In this document: positions 18,321-26,379 of the stretch, piece after piece
Layout: every line of letters starts with the position of its first letter
Numbering within the stretch: position 1 is the stretch's first letter
Source of the DNA: Capsulimonas corticalis
Lineage (GTDB): Bacteria; Armatimonadota; Armatimonadia; Armatimonadales; Capsulimonadaceae
DNA: 64,000 bases
Direction of reading: 5' to 3'
NCBI RefSeq assembly: GCF_003574315.2
Contig: NZ_AP025739.1
Location: forward strand, 3,472,001-3,536,000
Program-made: the position numbers and the translations under genes
The notes under the pieces: generated by a model
Seen by the model: the letters and a program-made list of their open reading frames with translations, nothing else
Databases searched by the model: none
What the model was told of the DNA's origin: nothing

Positions 18321-18358
18321 AAACGCCCCGCCTGTCGACTAAGACAGGCGGGGCGTTT
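18321..18358 (+). terminator. Rho-independent terminator after the LysM gene
   Basis: A perfect 16-bp stem (18321-18336 with 18343-18358) with a 6-base loop ends in TTTGTTTG. With AAA on its other flank it may work for both strands. Confidence 0.85.
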
Positions 18359-18370
18359 GTTTGCGCGTCG

Positions 18371-18413
18371 GTCTTAAGAAACTTAAGTCTTAAGACTACG
18401 TTTCTTAAGAAAC
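18371..18413. repeat. cluster of CTTAAG palindromes at the end of the Rad52/ERF-like gene
   Basis: Four CTTAAG hexamers occur in about 40 bp. GTCTTAAG (18371) pairs with CTTAAGAC (18388), and CTTAAGAAAC pairs with GTTTCTTAAG, giving alternative hairpins; GTTTCTTAAGAAAC is itself a perfect palindrome over the stop codon (18405-18407). It may act as the 3' end of the minus-strand transcript. Confidence 0.55.
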
Positions 18414-19253
18414 GCCGGCGGGTTCGGCGTCGTACGCCGTCGCGGCTTCACGGACTTCGCGGCCTTTGTTTTCCTTTTGACAGGTCGGGCAGAGATCGAC
18501 GCCGTAGTTGCGGATCGACAGTTCGTGCTGGGACTTGGTCAGCGTTTTATTGCAGTTCTGGCACGTGGGCGGTCCGGAGGGCGCCTCGGGCTTTGGCTTT
18601 GCCTCAGCCGGGTCTTGCGCGGCTTTCCCGCTGGGAGCCGGCTCCTCGCCGAAGGGATTGTCGTCGTCCTCCAGGGCGGGGCGGGATGGGCGCTGTTCCT
18701 GCGCCGCCGGCGCGCCGGCGCGCTGCGGGCGTCCGTTATCCTGCGGGCGTCCATTGTCCACGCGCCCAATGTCCTGTGGGCGTCCGTTATCCGAGCGGCC
18801 GTTGTCCGGCGCGCGGTCGAAGCGCGGAGGAGGGGAGGGCGCGCGGTCAAAGCGTCCGTTCGGCGGTCCATTGAACCGGTCGGGCCCGCCGCCGCCTTGC
18901 GGGCTGTCGGCGAAGCGCCCGACGGTGACTTCGTCGAGCTCCGGCGCGAACTGCGTGCCGTAGCCGCAGAGGGCGAGCGCGCGTCCGACCGCGCCGGTCT
19001 CGGCCTTTTCGATATAATCGCCGAAGCCCTTGATGTCTTCTTTCTTCGTCCCCATCGCCATCAGGCGCCCTTCCGCGTTATAGATCCTCGCGCGGAAGAT
19101 CGCGTAGTTCTTATCGGAGTCGATCGTGATCGGCTCCGTCTCAATTCCCCAGTCCGGATGCTCGCTCCGGAACCAAATCAGACGGGCGGATACCGGAAGA
19201 TAGGACCGTCCCCCTTGAACTTTGATCAAATGCCGATTCGGATCAAACGTCAT
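18405..19253 (-). CDS. Rad52/ERF-like ssDNA-annealing protein with C-terminal zinc ribbon
   Basis: Protein of 282 residues. The N-terminal ~110 residues (YLPVSARLIWFRSEHPDW...YAIFRARI...GFGDYIEKAETGAVGRALALCGYGTQ) resemble Rad52/DdrA/ERF-type single-strand annealing proteins, especially the KAETxAxGRAL-GYG motif. A low-complexity linker (about 115-225) contains repeated NGRPQD units, and a Cys4 zinc-ribbon (C-x2-C near 231-234 and C-x2-C near 255-258) ends the protein. AAGGAG lies 7 bases before the ATG at 19253, favouring it over GTG at 19256. Its promoter carries an SOS-like box, so it is probably damage-inducible. The exact family is not certain. Confidence 0.7.
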   Translation of the reverse strand: MTFDPNRHLIKVQGGRSYLPVSARLIWFRSEHPDWGIETEPITIDSDKNYAIFRARIYNAEGRLMAMGTKKEDIKGFGDYIEKAETGAVGRALALCGYGTQFAPELDEVTVGRFADSPQGGGGPDRFNGPPNGRFDRAPSPPPRFDRAPDNGRSDNGRPQDIGRVDNGRPQDNGRPQRAGAPAAQEQRPSRPALEDDDNPFGEEPAPSGKAAQDPAEAKPKPEAPSGPPTCQNCNKTLTKSQHELSIRNYGVDLCPTCQKENKGREVREAATAYDAEPAGVS

Positions 19254-19317
19254 CACTCTGCTCCTTAAACCTTGTCAACAATCATCTCTGAACACCGCAA
19301 AAGTGTAGATTTTCATT

Positions 19318-19331
19318 CAAACACCTGTTCG
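19318..19331 (-). promoter_or_regulatory. SOS-like (LexA) box of the Rad52/ERF-like gene
   Basis: On the minus strand the site reads CGAACAGGTGTTTG, the same CGAAC-N4-GTTTG pattern as in the LysM promoter. It starts 12 bases downstream of the -10 box, nearly the same geometry as at 17719. Confidence 0.75.
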
Positions 19332-19343
19332 ACTAACAGAGGT

Positions 19344-19372
19344 ATTTTACCATAATCTAGTATCGATGTCAA
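19344..19372 (-). promoter_or_regulatory. promoter of the Rad52/ERF-like gene
   Basis: Minus-strand TTGACA (19372-19367), 17-base spacer, TAAAAT (19349-19344). The ~75-base leader contains the SOS-like box and an AAGGAG ribosome binding site. Confidence 0.85.
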
Positions 19373-19455
19373 ACTTTTATTAAATTTTTTATTATCTATG
19401 AATAGCAACAACAGTCAATGCTGAGCTTAACAGAGATTTAACAGAAACAGTCGCG

Positions 19456-19485
19456 TTGACATTGCCACATATCATATGAGATAAT
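19456..19485 (+). promoter_or_regulatory. promoter and leader of the G5/3D protein gene
   Basis: TTGACA (19456-19461), 18-base spacer, GATAAT (19480-19485). The following ~105-base leader is GC-rich with two GCGTTCCGG repeats and possible small hairpins before a GAGGAGGAG ribosome binding site. I could not match it to a known riboswitch. The rest of the 19257-19595 gap holds the divergent Rad52/ERF promoter. Confidence 0.75.
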
Positions 19486-19595
19486 CCCCTTGCGTTGATG
19501 AACTAGCAAAGGTCGGCTCGCCATAAGGCGTTCCGGCATGGCGCGTTCCGGAGGTGTCCGGTTCGCGTGCAACCCAAACCTGAGGAGGAGACCAT

Positions 19596-20609
19596 TTGCG
19601 AAACACACAAACGACGCGCGTGACTCGGAGCGTATCCGGATTAGAAGTAACATCCGGCGCTGTTGATTCCCACACGTGCGCACCCATGAAGACGTCCCGA
19701 AGAAGTAAGACTTCCGTACGTTCTTTCTCTTACATCGCCGTCGCTGGAGTATTCGCGACCGCAACGATGCTTTGCCCCTTTACCGTCCTGGCGCAGAACG
19801 CACCCGTTCTCGCCGCGCCGGCCCAGGGATCTCCCACCCCCACCGCGGATGTGAACCGCGGCGCAGCGGAGACGTCCACCGTTCTCGTGACGGATGGCGC
19901 CCAGCATGCACAGATCTTCCAAACTGTCGGCCGCACTGTCGCGGGCGCATTGGAAGAGATGAAGATCACCCTCAGCCCTGGCGACAAAGTCGCCCCCCCG
20001 CTGACCGCTTCCGTGACTACCGGCACGCCGATCACGATCACTCGTGTCCGTACGGAGAAGCAAACGGAAACGGCGGCAATTCCTTACAAGACCGTCTTCC
20101 GGATGAGCCCCGGCGTTCCCGCCGGCCAGATCGTCAAAGGCGCGCATGGACGCGCCGGCGTTCTCACCAAGACGTTCCTCGCGACCTATACGAACGACCA
20201 TCTGACGAGCCGCAAGCTTGTCTCCAAGGTCGTCACGAAGCCCGCGCAGGATGAAGAGACCCTGGGCGGCGTTCGCCAAATGGCGCGCGCGCTGCCGTCG
20301 CGCGGCGGCTCCTATCAGCGCCTCCGCATGATCTCGATGGTCGCGACCGGTTACTCTCCGCGTGAGGGCAACGGACGCGGCATTTGCGCTACGGGAATGC
20401 GCGCCGGTTACGGCGTCGTGGCGGTCGATCCTCGCGTGATCCGGCTCCACTCCCGGCTTTACATCGAAGGCTACGGCTACGCCGTCGCTGGAGACACGGG
20501 CGGGGCCATCAAAGGCCGCCGTGTGGACCTCGGCCATAATACTTATCGTGAAGCCTGCAATGTGGGCCGCAAGCACGTCAAAGTCTGGGTGCTCGATAAC
20601 GCCCGCTAA
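19596..20609 (+). CDS. G5/3D-domain cell-wall protein (YabE/Rpf-like)
   Basis: Exported protein of 337 residues. After a long N-terminus and a hydrophobic signal (about 43-67, YIAVAGVFATATMLCPFTVLAQ) come a DUF348-like segment (VLVTDGAQHAQIFQTVG), a G5-like region (about 140-215) and a C-terminal 3D domain (about 245-337) with ATGYSP, GVVAVDP, LYIEGYGYAVAGDTGGAIKG and the Asp residues of the family. Such proteins (YabE, Rpf, YocH) remodel peptidoglycan, and 3D domains resemble lytic transglycosylase folds. I chose the TTG at 19596 because GAGGAGGAG lies 5 bases upstream; the ATG at 19686 has no ribosome binding site. Confidence 0.85.
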   Translation: MRNTQTTRVTRSVSGLEVTSGAVDSHTCAPMKTSRRSKTSVRSFSYIAVAGVFATATMLCPFTVLAQNAPVLAAPAQGSPTPTADVNRGAAETSTVLVTDGAQHAQIFQTVGRTVAGALEEMKITLSPGDKVAPPLTASVTTGTPITITRVRTEKQTETAAIPYKTVFRMSPGVPAGQIVKGAHGRAGVLTKTFLATYTNDHLTSRKLVSKVVTKPAQDEETLGGVRQMARALPSRGGSYQRLRMISMVATGYSPREGNGRGICATGMRAGYGVVAVDPRVIRLHSRLYIEGYGYAVAGDTGGAIKGRRVDLGHNTYREACNVGRKHVKVWVLDNAR

Positions 20610-20643
20610 TTGCTTTGACAAAACTAGTACGAACGCAAGAATC

Positions 20644-20672
20644 GCCCTGGCAAATCGCCGGGGCCTTTTTTT
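20644..20672 (+). terminator. Rho-independent terminator after the G5/3D gene
   Basis: GCCCTGGC (20644-20651) pairs with GCCGGGGC (20657-20664), followed by a C and seven T. Confidence 0.9.
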
Positions 20673-20717
20673 GTCCGCCGCCATAGGCCATTTTAGACAA
20701 TCAGGTACAATGCCGGA

Positions 20718-21584
20718 ATGAACTTATCCAGCCCCGCCGTCGTTTCCGCGATCCTCAAGCGCCACGACCTGCGCCCACGCCGTCGTTTCGGCCAGAACTT
20801 CCTGATTGACGCCAATATGCTCGGCAAGATCGTGACCGCCGGCGGGGTCGGCCCGGGCGATCAAGTTCTGGAGATCGGCGCCGGCCTCGGCGTGCTGACC
20901 CATGCTCTTGGGGAAACGGTGACGCCCGAGGGACGCGTGGTGACGGTGGAGATCGACCGGGACTTGCTGCCGGTGCTGGAGGAGACCATCGGCTCGCTGG
21001 CTCAGGTGAATGTCGTCTCCGCCGACGCCCTTTCGCTCGACTGGCCCGTCTTCCTGCGCGAGCAGTTCTCCGAAGACAAACCCGTCCACACCATCGCCAA
21101 CATTCCCTATAACATCACGACGCCTTTGCTGACGACGATGGTTGAGAACAAAGACCGCATTTGCGTGATCGTCCTCCTCGTCCAAAAAGAAGTCGCCCAG
21201 CGCCTCGCCGCCGCGCCCGCGACCTCCGACTATGGCTCTCTCAGCGTCTACGCCCAGTACCACGCCAAAGTCGAGATCATCGCGACCGTGTCCCGCCGCG
21301 TCTTCCTGCCCGCCCCCGACGTCGACAGCGCCATCGTCCGCCTCACCCCGTACACCGAGCCGCCGATCCGCGCCCAGGACGAACCCACCTTCTTCGCCGT
21401 CGTCCGCGCCGCCTTCGGCCAGCGCCGCAAAGCCCTCCCCAACGCCCTCACCGGCGACCCCGCCCTCGGCTGGGACCGCGACAAGGCGGCGAAGGCGCTC
21501 AGCGCGGCGGGGATCGATCCGCAGAGGCGAGGGGAGACATTGTCGGTAGCGGAGTTTGTGAAATTGGCCGATTCTGGTCTCTAA
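20718..21584 (+). CDS. rsmA: 16S rRNA dimethyladenosine transferase RsmA (KsgA)
   Basis: RsmA of 288 residues, which dimethylates A1518 and A1519 of 16S rRNA during 30S maturation. It has the N-terminal RRRFGQNFLID, SAM motif LEIGAGLGVLT, acidic EIDRDL loop and the catalytic motif IV NIPYNITTP; the C-terminal domain includes AFGQRRKAL. Length is usual. A TACAAT -10 ends only 6 bases before the ATG and no ribosome binding site is visible, so translation may be leaderless. Confidence 0.97.
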   Translation: MNLSSPAVVSAILKRHDLRPRRRFGQNFLIDANMLGKIVTAGGVGPGDQVLEIGAGLGVLTHALGETVTPEGRVVTVEIDRDLLPVLEETIGSLAQVNVVSADALSLDWPVFLREQFSEDKPVHTIANIPYNITTPLLTTMVENKDRICVIVLLVQKEVAQRLAAAPATSDYGSLSVYAQYHAKVEIIATVSRRVFLPAPDVDSAIVRLTPYTEPPIRAQDEPTFFAVVRAAFGQRRKALPNALTGDPALGWDRDKAAKALSAAGIDPQRRGETLSVAEFVKLADSGL

Positions 21585-21702
21585 AAGCTTTTTATCGCTG
21601 TTTGATGTACAATAACGCTATTCCGGCTCATGACAGCCGAATCTCATCGGGTAACGCCCGAATCCTCACACTGGCCCGCGTCAGCCATGAAGACGCAGTG
21701 GA

Positions 21703-21975
21703 ATGGGATCTTATGTCGTTGTCAGCAATTACGAGAATTTAGATCGAGCCCTGATCGATTTACGAAAACGAGTGCGGAATGAGTATGGACGCCCCTGGTA
21801 CAAACGGCGTTATGGTTTTTACGAAAAACCGAGCGAGCTGAAACGCAAGCGCAAGAAAATGGGCAGGAGACGCGGCGGCTCCTCTTGCTTCTTTCATCCG
21901 GGCTCCCTAAAGCTTCATATCGAGCAAAAAGAGATCTTTGCCCGAACCGGACCGACGACGTCGGTGCAGAAGTAG
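21703..21975 (+). CDS. rpsU: ribosomal protein bS21-like with C-terminal extension
   Basis: Protein of 90 residues whose first ~56 residues fit bS21: a beta strand and ENLDRALIDLRKRV helix, then a basic stretch KRRYGFYEKPSELKRKRKKMGRRR. bS21 sits near the anti-Shine-Dalgarno end of 16S rRNA in the 30S subunit. Ordinary bS21 is about 58-70 residues; here about 30 extra residues of unknown role follow (GGSSCFFHPGSLKLHIEQ...). No ribosome binding site precedes the ATG. A strong terminator follows, so it is monocistronic or the last gene of a unit. Confidence 0.8.
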   Translation: MGSYVVVSNYENLDRALIDLRKRVRNEYGRPWYKRRYGFYEKPSELKRKRKKMGRRRGGSSCFFHPGSLKLHIEQKEIFARTGPTTSVQK

Positions 21976-22003
21976 TCGAACCCCATATCTTCTCCGGAGT
22001 CCA

Positions 22004-22036
22004 AAAAAGCCCAGCGGCAATGCCGCTGGGCTTTTT
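22004..22036 (+). terminator. bidirectional terminator between bS21 and oxidoreductase genes
   Basis: A 15-bp perfect stem, AAAAAGCCCAGCGGC (22004-22018) with its complement (22022-22036), and a 3-base loop. T runs flank it on both strands, so it can serve convergent rpsU and the Gfo/Idh/MocA gene. Confidence 0.95.
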
Positions 22037-22048
22037 GAATTTTTCTGC

Positions 22049-23215
22049 TTAAACGCTGGGAACGTTTTCCCACTTCTTCGTCTCCGCCGCCTTCTCCACC
22101 GTTTCCAGAATCACGTTGTTCACGTAGCCGTCGTAGAAGTTCGGCGAGGGCATCTCGTCTTTTCCGAGGGCTGTGAAAACATCAAACAAGAAGTTAATGA
22201 AGGTATGCTCGTAGCCGATGTTGTGGGCGGTGGGCCAGTAGTGGCCGCTGTAGGGGTCCTGGCCGCTGGTGACGCTGACGGTTCGGTAGCCGAAGGTGCC
22301 GGCGTGGGTGTCTTCGGTATAGATATTCAGCTCGTTGGGGCGCTCCATGTTGAACTGGACGCTGCCCTTGCTGCCGTTGATCTCGAACTGGTTGTAGTTC
22401 TTGCGGCCCAGCGCGAACCGGGAGGCTTCGAATGTGCCGACGGCGCCACTCGCGAAGCGAGCTAAGAACAGAGAGGCGTCTTCCACAGTCACTTCGCCCA
22501 TGACGTCGGAGGCGACGCCGCCCATGCGGTCGTCGGTCGCGGCGAGTTCGGGACGCTGTTTGACAAAAGTTTCCATTACCGACGAAACTTCATCGATCTC
22601 GCCGACCAGCCAGCGGGCAGTGTCCACGAGGTGCGCGTTTAGATCGCCGTTGACGCCGCTGCCCGCCAGGTCTTTGCGCAGGCGCCAGACGAGGGGGAAG
22701 TTGGGATCGACGATCCAGTCTTGCAGATACGTCGCGCGCCAGTGGTAGATCTTGCCGATCGCGCCTTCGTCGATGAGCTGCTTCGCCAGCGTGATCGCGG
22801 GCATCTTGCGATAATTAAAATAGATGGCGTGCTTGACGCCGGCCTCGCGGACGGCGTCGTACATCGCCTTGGCTTCGGCGGCGGTGTTGCCGAGCGGCTT
22901 TTCGCACAGGATCGTCTTGCCGGCCTTGGCGGCGGCGATGGCGATCTCGGCGTGCAGATTCCCCGGCACGGCGATATCGATGATATCGATATCGTCGCGC
23001 GCGATGAGCTTGCGCCAATCCGTCTCATAGCCTTCCCAGCCCATGAGACCGGCGGCGCGCTGGACGCCGGCCTCATCGCGGCCGCAAATGGCCTTCAGGA
23101 CGGGTTTGACTTCGAGTTCGTCGAAGAACCGACCGACTTGTCGGTAAGCGTTCGAGTGGGCCTTGCCCATGAACTTGTAACCGATCAATCCCACATTCAA
23201 TGTCTTTTGCGGCAT
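22049..23215 (-). CDS. Gfo/Idh/MocA family oxidoreductase
   Basis: NAD(P)-dependent sugar-type oxidoreductase of 388 residues. The Rossmann segment VGLIGYKFMGKAHSNAY is a GxGxxG variant, EKPLGNT supplies the family EKP motif with catalytic Lys, and the second-domain signature GVNGDLNAHLVDTARWLVG includes the conserved Asp/His. The substrate is probably a sugar or inositol derivative. An AGAGGA ribosome binding site precedes the ATG. It is 27 bases downstream of the parvulin gene, with a hairpin between them. Confidence 0.9.
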   Translation of the reverse strand: MPQKTLNVGLIGYKFMGKAHSNAYRQVGRFFDELEVKPVLKAICGRDEAGVQRAAGLMGWEGYETDWRKLIARDDIDIIDIAVPGNLHAEIAIAAAKAGKTILCEKPLGNTAAEAKAMYDAVREAGVKHAIYFNYRKMPAITLAKQLIDEGAIGKIYHWRATYLQDWIVDPNFPLVWRLRKDLAGSGVNGDLNAHLVDTARWLVGEIDEVSSVMETFVKQRPELAATDDRMGGVASDVMGEVTVEDASLFLARFASGAVGTFEASRFALGRKNYNQFEINGSKGSVQFNMERPNELNIYTEDTHAGTFGYRTVSVTSGQDPYSGHYWPTAHNIGYEHTFINFLFDVFTALGKDEMPSPNFYDGYVNNVILETVEKAAETKKWENVPSV

Positions 23216-23232
23216 GGAAGTCCTCTGAGAAG

Positions 23233-23256
23233 ACCTCGCGCTTTATTGCGCGAGGT
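23233..23256 (-). terminator. hairpin overlapping the parvulin stop codon
   Basis: ACCTCGCGC (23233-23241) pairs with GCGCGAGGT (23248-23256); the TAA stop lies in the TTTATT loop. There is no T tract, so it may moderate transcript processing rather than fully terminate before the oxidoreductase gene. Confidence 0.45.
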
Positions 23257-24328
23257 AGTTGACGATCTTCGCCTTGGCGCGCAGGGTCTGCAAGTAGGCC
23301 GGAACCTGCTGTGCGAGCTGCTGCTGCTGAGCCTGCTTGGCCGCCGCGTCGTAGAGCGGCTTGTCCGCCGGCGTCGGGTCGGCGCTGGTGCTGTCCGCCT
23401 TGATCAAGTGGAGGCCGTACATCGACTTGACGGGCGTCGGGGTGACTTCACCCTTCTTCAGCTTGAGCGCGGCCGCGAGGAAGGTCGGATCAAACTGCGT
23501 CTGGGCGTTGATGATTCCCAGGTCGCCGCCCTTTTCCTTGTTGCTCGGGTCCTCGGAGTACTGCTTGGCGAGGTCTTCGAACTTCTGACCGGCCTTCAGC
23601 GCGTCCTGGATCTTCGCGATGATCGTCTGCGCTTCCGCCTCGGTGTGCGGCTTGGCGTCGGGAGCGCCCGTCGGATTCTGGGTCAGGATCAGGATGTGGC
23701 GCACGTGCAGCGACGGGATCGTCTGGACAGTGCCGCCGGCCAGTTTTTCCGCCAGCACGCGGTAACGAATGTTATCCTTGAACTCCGCGAGGCTGCGGTG
23801 GTTCTGCGCGAGCAGGTCCTCCAGCGAGCGTCCGGGGAACTGCTGGGCGATCTGCTGGCGCGCTTCGGCGATGCGCGACGCGATATCGGCGGGAGTCGCG
23901 GTGACGTTCTTCTTCTTCGCTTCCTGGTCCAGGAGCATGTTGTTGATGAACTGATCGACGAGGCTGGGGCCGGCGACTTTCAGCGCCAGCGCGGAGACCT
24001 GCGCCGTGGTGATCTTCTCGCCATTGACGGTCGCGGCGACGCCGGGAGGTCCAATGAGCGGCTTAGGCTTGGGGGCCGGCGCCATGGGCGGCGGCGGGGT
24101 GAACGGCCGCGACGGCGGAGGCGGGGGCGGTCCGGGATCGGTGGCCGGGGGCGCGGGCGGCGCCGGGTTGGCGGCCGGGGCGGGAGCCGCATTGACCGCG
24201 GGAGCCACCGGAGCGGCGTTCGCCGGCGGCGCCGGAGGCGTGGGATTATTGTTCTGGGCGAAGCCTGTGCCGGCGGCGCCGAGCATCATGGCGACGGCGG
24301 CGGGCCAGGGGGAAAATCGGCGTTTCAA
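23243..24328 (-). CDS. exported peptidyl-prolyl isomerase, parvulin (SurA/PrsA-like)
   Basis: Foldase of 361 residues with a signal peptide (MKRRFSPWPAAVAMMLGAAGTGFAQ), a Pro/Ala-rich linker (about 26-100), a SurA-N-like helical region (NGEKITTAQVSALALKVAGPSLVDQFINNMLLDQEAKKKN...) and a parvulin domain (about 205-320, VRHILIL...FEDLAKQYSEDPSNKEKGGDLG...VKSMYGLHLIKAD). It should assist folding of exported proteins in the periplasm. I chose a TTG start at 24328 because AAAGGAG lies 10 bases upstream and the signal peptide then begins correctly. Confidence 0.85.
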   Translation of the reverse strand: MKRRFSPWPAAVAMMLGAAGTGFAQNNNPTPPAPPANAAPVAPAVNAAPAPAANPAPPAPPATDPGPPPPPPSRPFTPPPPMAPAPKPKPLIGPPGVAATVNGEKITTAQVSALALKVAGPSLVDQFINNMLLDQEAKKKNVTATPADIASRIAEARQQIAQQFPGRSLEDLLAQNHRSLAEFKDNIRYRVLAEKLAGGTVQTIPSLHVRHILILTQNPTGAPDAKPHTEAEAQTIIAKIQDALKAGQKFEDLAKQYSEDPSNKEKGGDLGIINAQTQFDPTFLAAALKLKKGEVTPTPVKSMYGLHLIKADSTSADPTPADKPLYDAAAKQAQQQQLAQQVPAYLQTLRAKAKIVNYLAQ

Positions 24329-24407
24329 GTAAGATAGACTCCTTTCACATTCAAGGCGAATGCGCGCTCCTATGTTACACGAAATGAGAAGGAGCGTCAA
24401 GAGTTTA

Positions 24408-24460
24408 CCCGTAGAAATACGGGGATTTGTCCCTATCCGCCTTACAATTGACGGATAGGG
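24408..24460 (-). terminator. two hairpins downstream of mnmG
   Basis: CCCTATCCG/CGGATAGGG (24431-24439 with 24452-24460) and CCCGTA/TACGGG (24408-24423) follow the mnmG stop. Neither has a T tract; together they are a reasonable 3' end for mnmG. Confidence 0.5.
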
Positions 24461-24481
24461 GGCGGGACTGATGAGATTGGA

Positions 24482-26353
24482 TTAAACCAGCGCCGCTTCC
24501 GTGCGCCGGGACTGCTCCAGATAGACGCTCAGCACGGCGATGTCGGCGGGGGTGACGCCGGGGATGCGGGACGCCTGGCCGAGGGTCGCGGGCCGCACGC
24601 GCTTGAGCTTTTCCCGGCCTTCCGTGGAGATGGCGCGGATCGGGGCATAGTCGAACGCTTCGGGGATGGCGACATCCTCGCGGCGGCTCGCCGAAAGCAC
24701 TTGCTCCTGCTGCCGCTTGATGTATCCGTCGTACTTCACCTGAATCTCGACTTGCTCGGCGATGATCGGGGCGATTGCCGGACCTGAGGCGAGGGCCTCC
24801 AGGCCGCCGTAGCGCATTTCGGGGCGGCGCAGGATCTCTTCGAGTGATGTCCGCTGGCTGATCGGCGCCATGCCGAGCGAGGCGAGCTGCGCGTTGTGCG
24901 CGCCCGTCAAATATGTCGTGCGCAGGCGCGCCTTTTCCATCTCGACCGCCGCGCGCTTTTCCTGGAAACGCTCCCAGCGCTCGTCGGGGACAAGGCCGGC
25001 GTCGCGCCCGAACTCGGTCAGGCGCAAATCGGCGTTGTCCTGGCGCAGCAAGAGCCGATGCTCGGCGCGGGAGGTCAGCAGGCGATAGGGCTCGTCGGCG
25101 CCCTTGGTCACGAGGTCGTCGATCATGACGCCGATATAGGCTTCCGAGCGCTTCAGTACAAAGGGATTGCGTCCGAGCGCGCGCAGCGCGGCGTTGGCGC
25201 CCGCCATCAGTCCCTGCGCGCCGGCTTCTTCATACCCCGACGTGCCGTTGATCTGGCCGGCGAGAAACAGGCCGGGCAGGCGCTTGGTCATCAGGGCGTG
25301 GGTCAGCTCGGTCGGCGGCACGGCGTCGTACTCCACGGCGTAGCCGGCCTTCAGCATTACACACTCCTCCAGGCTGGGGATGGTGTGCAGAAACGCCAAT
25401 TGGACTTCCTCGGGCAGCGAGGTGCTGGTTCCCTGGACGTAGATAGAATCCGTGTCCCAGCCTTCCTGCTCCAGAAACACTTGATGGCTTTCGCGCTGGC
25501 TGAACTTGACGATCTTGTCTTCAATGCTCGGGCAGTAGCGGGGACCCAGCCCTTCAATATATCCGCCGTACATCGCCGACCGGTGCAGGTTCGCCTGGAT
25601 CACATCACGCGTCCGCGTGTTGGTGTAGGTCAGCCACGAAGGCAGCAGGCCGGGAATATCGACGGCGTCGTGCATAAAGCTGAACGGCGGCGAATCGGGT
25701 TCGGACTCGATGGGCTGCGTCTTCGAGAAATCAATGGACTTCTTATCGATGCGCGGCGTCGTTCCCGTTTTCAGACGCACCGTGGGGAAGCCGAGGCCGC
25801 GAATAGTGTCCGACAGCGCGACCGAGGGCGCTTCGCCTGTGCGTCCGGCGGGAATGCGCTTGTCGCCGATGTGGATCATGCCGCGCAGGAACGTGCCCGT
25901 GGTGATGACGACGCTGGGGGCGCGCAGCGTTTCGCCCGTGTGCGTGCGCACGCCGGCGACGGCGCCGTTTTCAATGATCAAATCATCGGCGGCGCCCGCG
26001 AGCAGATCGACATTCTCCGCGGCGTCCAGCGTCGCGCGCATCGTTTGCGAATAAAGCTTGGTGTCGCACTGCCCGCGCAGCGCCTGGACCGCCGGTCCCT
26101 TGCCGGTGTTCAGCATCCGGATATGCGTGAGCGTCCGGTCGGCGTTGATGCCCATCTGGCCGCCGAGCGCGTCGATCTCACGCACGAGATGGCCTTTGGC
26201 CGGACCGCCGATGGAGCAGTTGCAGGGCATCAGCGCCACCTTGTCCAGATCCAGCGTCAGCACCGCCGTCCGCGCGCCGACCCGCGCCGCCGCCAGCGCC
26301 GCCTCCGCGCCGGCATGCCCGGCGCCGATTACGATAACGTCATAGTCGTTCAT
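24482..26353 (-). CDS. mnmG: tRNA uridine 5-carboxymethylaminomethyl enzyme MnmG (GidA)
   Basis: FAD enzyme of 623 residues that with MnmE makes cmnm5U34 in tRNAs reading A/G-ending codons. The N-terminal [22 protein letters not shown] dinucleotide motif, [21 protein letters not shown], the [24 protein letters not shown] segment and the C-terminal helical domain ending [18 protein letters not shown] all match full-length MnmG. mnmE is not in the window. A long palindromic repeat occupies its upstream region. Confidence 0.98.
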   Translation of the reverse strand: MNDYDVIVIGAGHAGAEAALAAARVGARTAVLTLDLDKVALMPCNCSIGGPAKGHLVREIDALGGQMGINADRTLTHIRMLNTGKGPAVQALRGQCDTKLYSQTMRATLDAAENVDLLAGAADDLIIENGAVAGVRTHTGETLRAPSVVITTGTFLRGMIHIGDKRIPAGRTGEAPSVALSDTIRGLGFPTVRLKTGTTPRIDKKSIDFSKTQPIESEPDSPPFSFMHDAVDIPGLLPSWLTYTNTRTRDVIQANLHRSAMYGGYIEGLGPRYCPSIEDKIVKFSQRESHQVFLEQEGWDTDSIYVQGTSTSLPEEVQLAFLHTIPSLEECVMLKAGYAVEYDAVPPTELTHALMTKRLPGLFLAGQINGTSGYEEAGAQGLMAGANAALRALGRNPFVLKRSEAYIGVMIDDLVTKGADEPYRLLTSRAEHRLLLRQDNADLRLTEFGRDAGLVPDERWERFQEKRAAVEMEKARLRTTYLTGAHNAQLASLGMAPISQRTSLEEILRRPEMRYGGLEALASGPAIAPIIAEQVEIQVKYDGYIKRQQEQVLSASRREDVAIPEAFDYAPIRAISTEGREKLKRVRPATLGQASRIPGVTPADIAVLSVYLEQSRRTEAALV

Positions 26354-26379
26354 GTGAGTTGCTCAGTATGCCCCTGAGA

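Noticed and set aside
19486-19595. c-di-AMP or c-di-GMP riboswitch before the G5/3D gene
   Set aside because: I could not align the conserved cores of either class by eye, so only an unclassified leader is noted.
22721-24337. Plus-strand frame of 538 codons opposite the oxidoreductase and parvulin genes
   Set aside because: It lies antisense to well-supported genes and its translation is low complexity with no recognised motifs.
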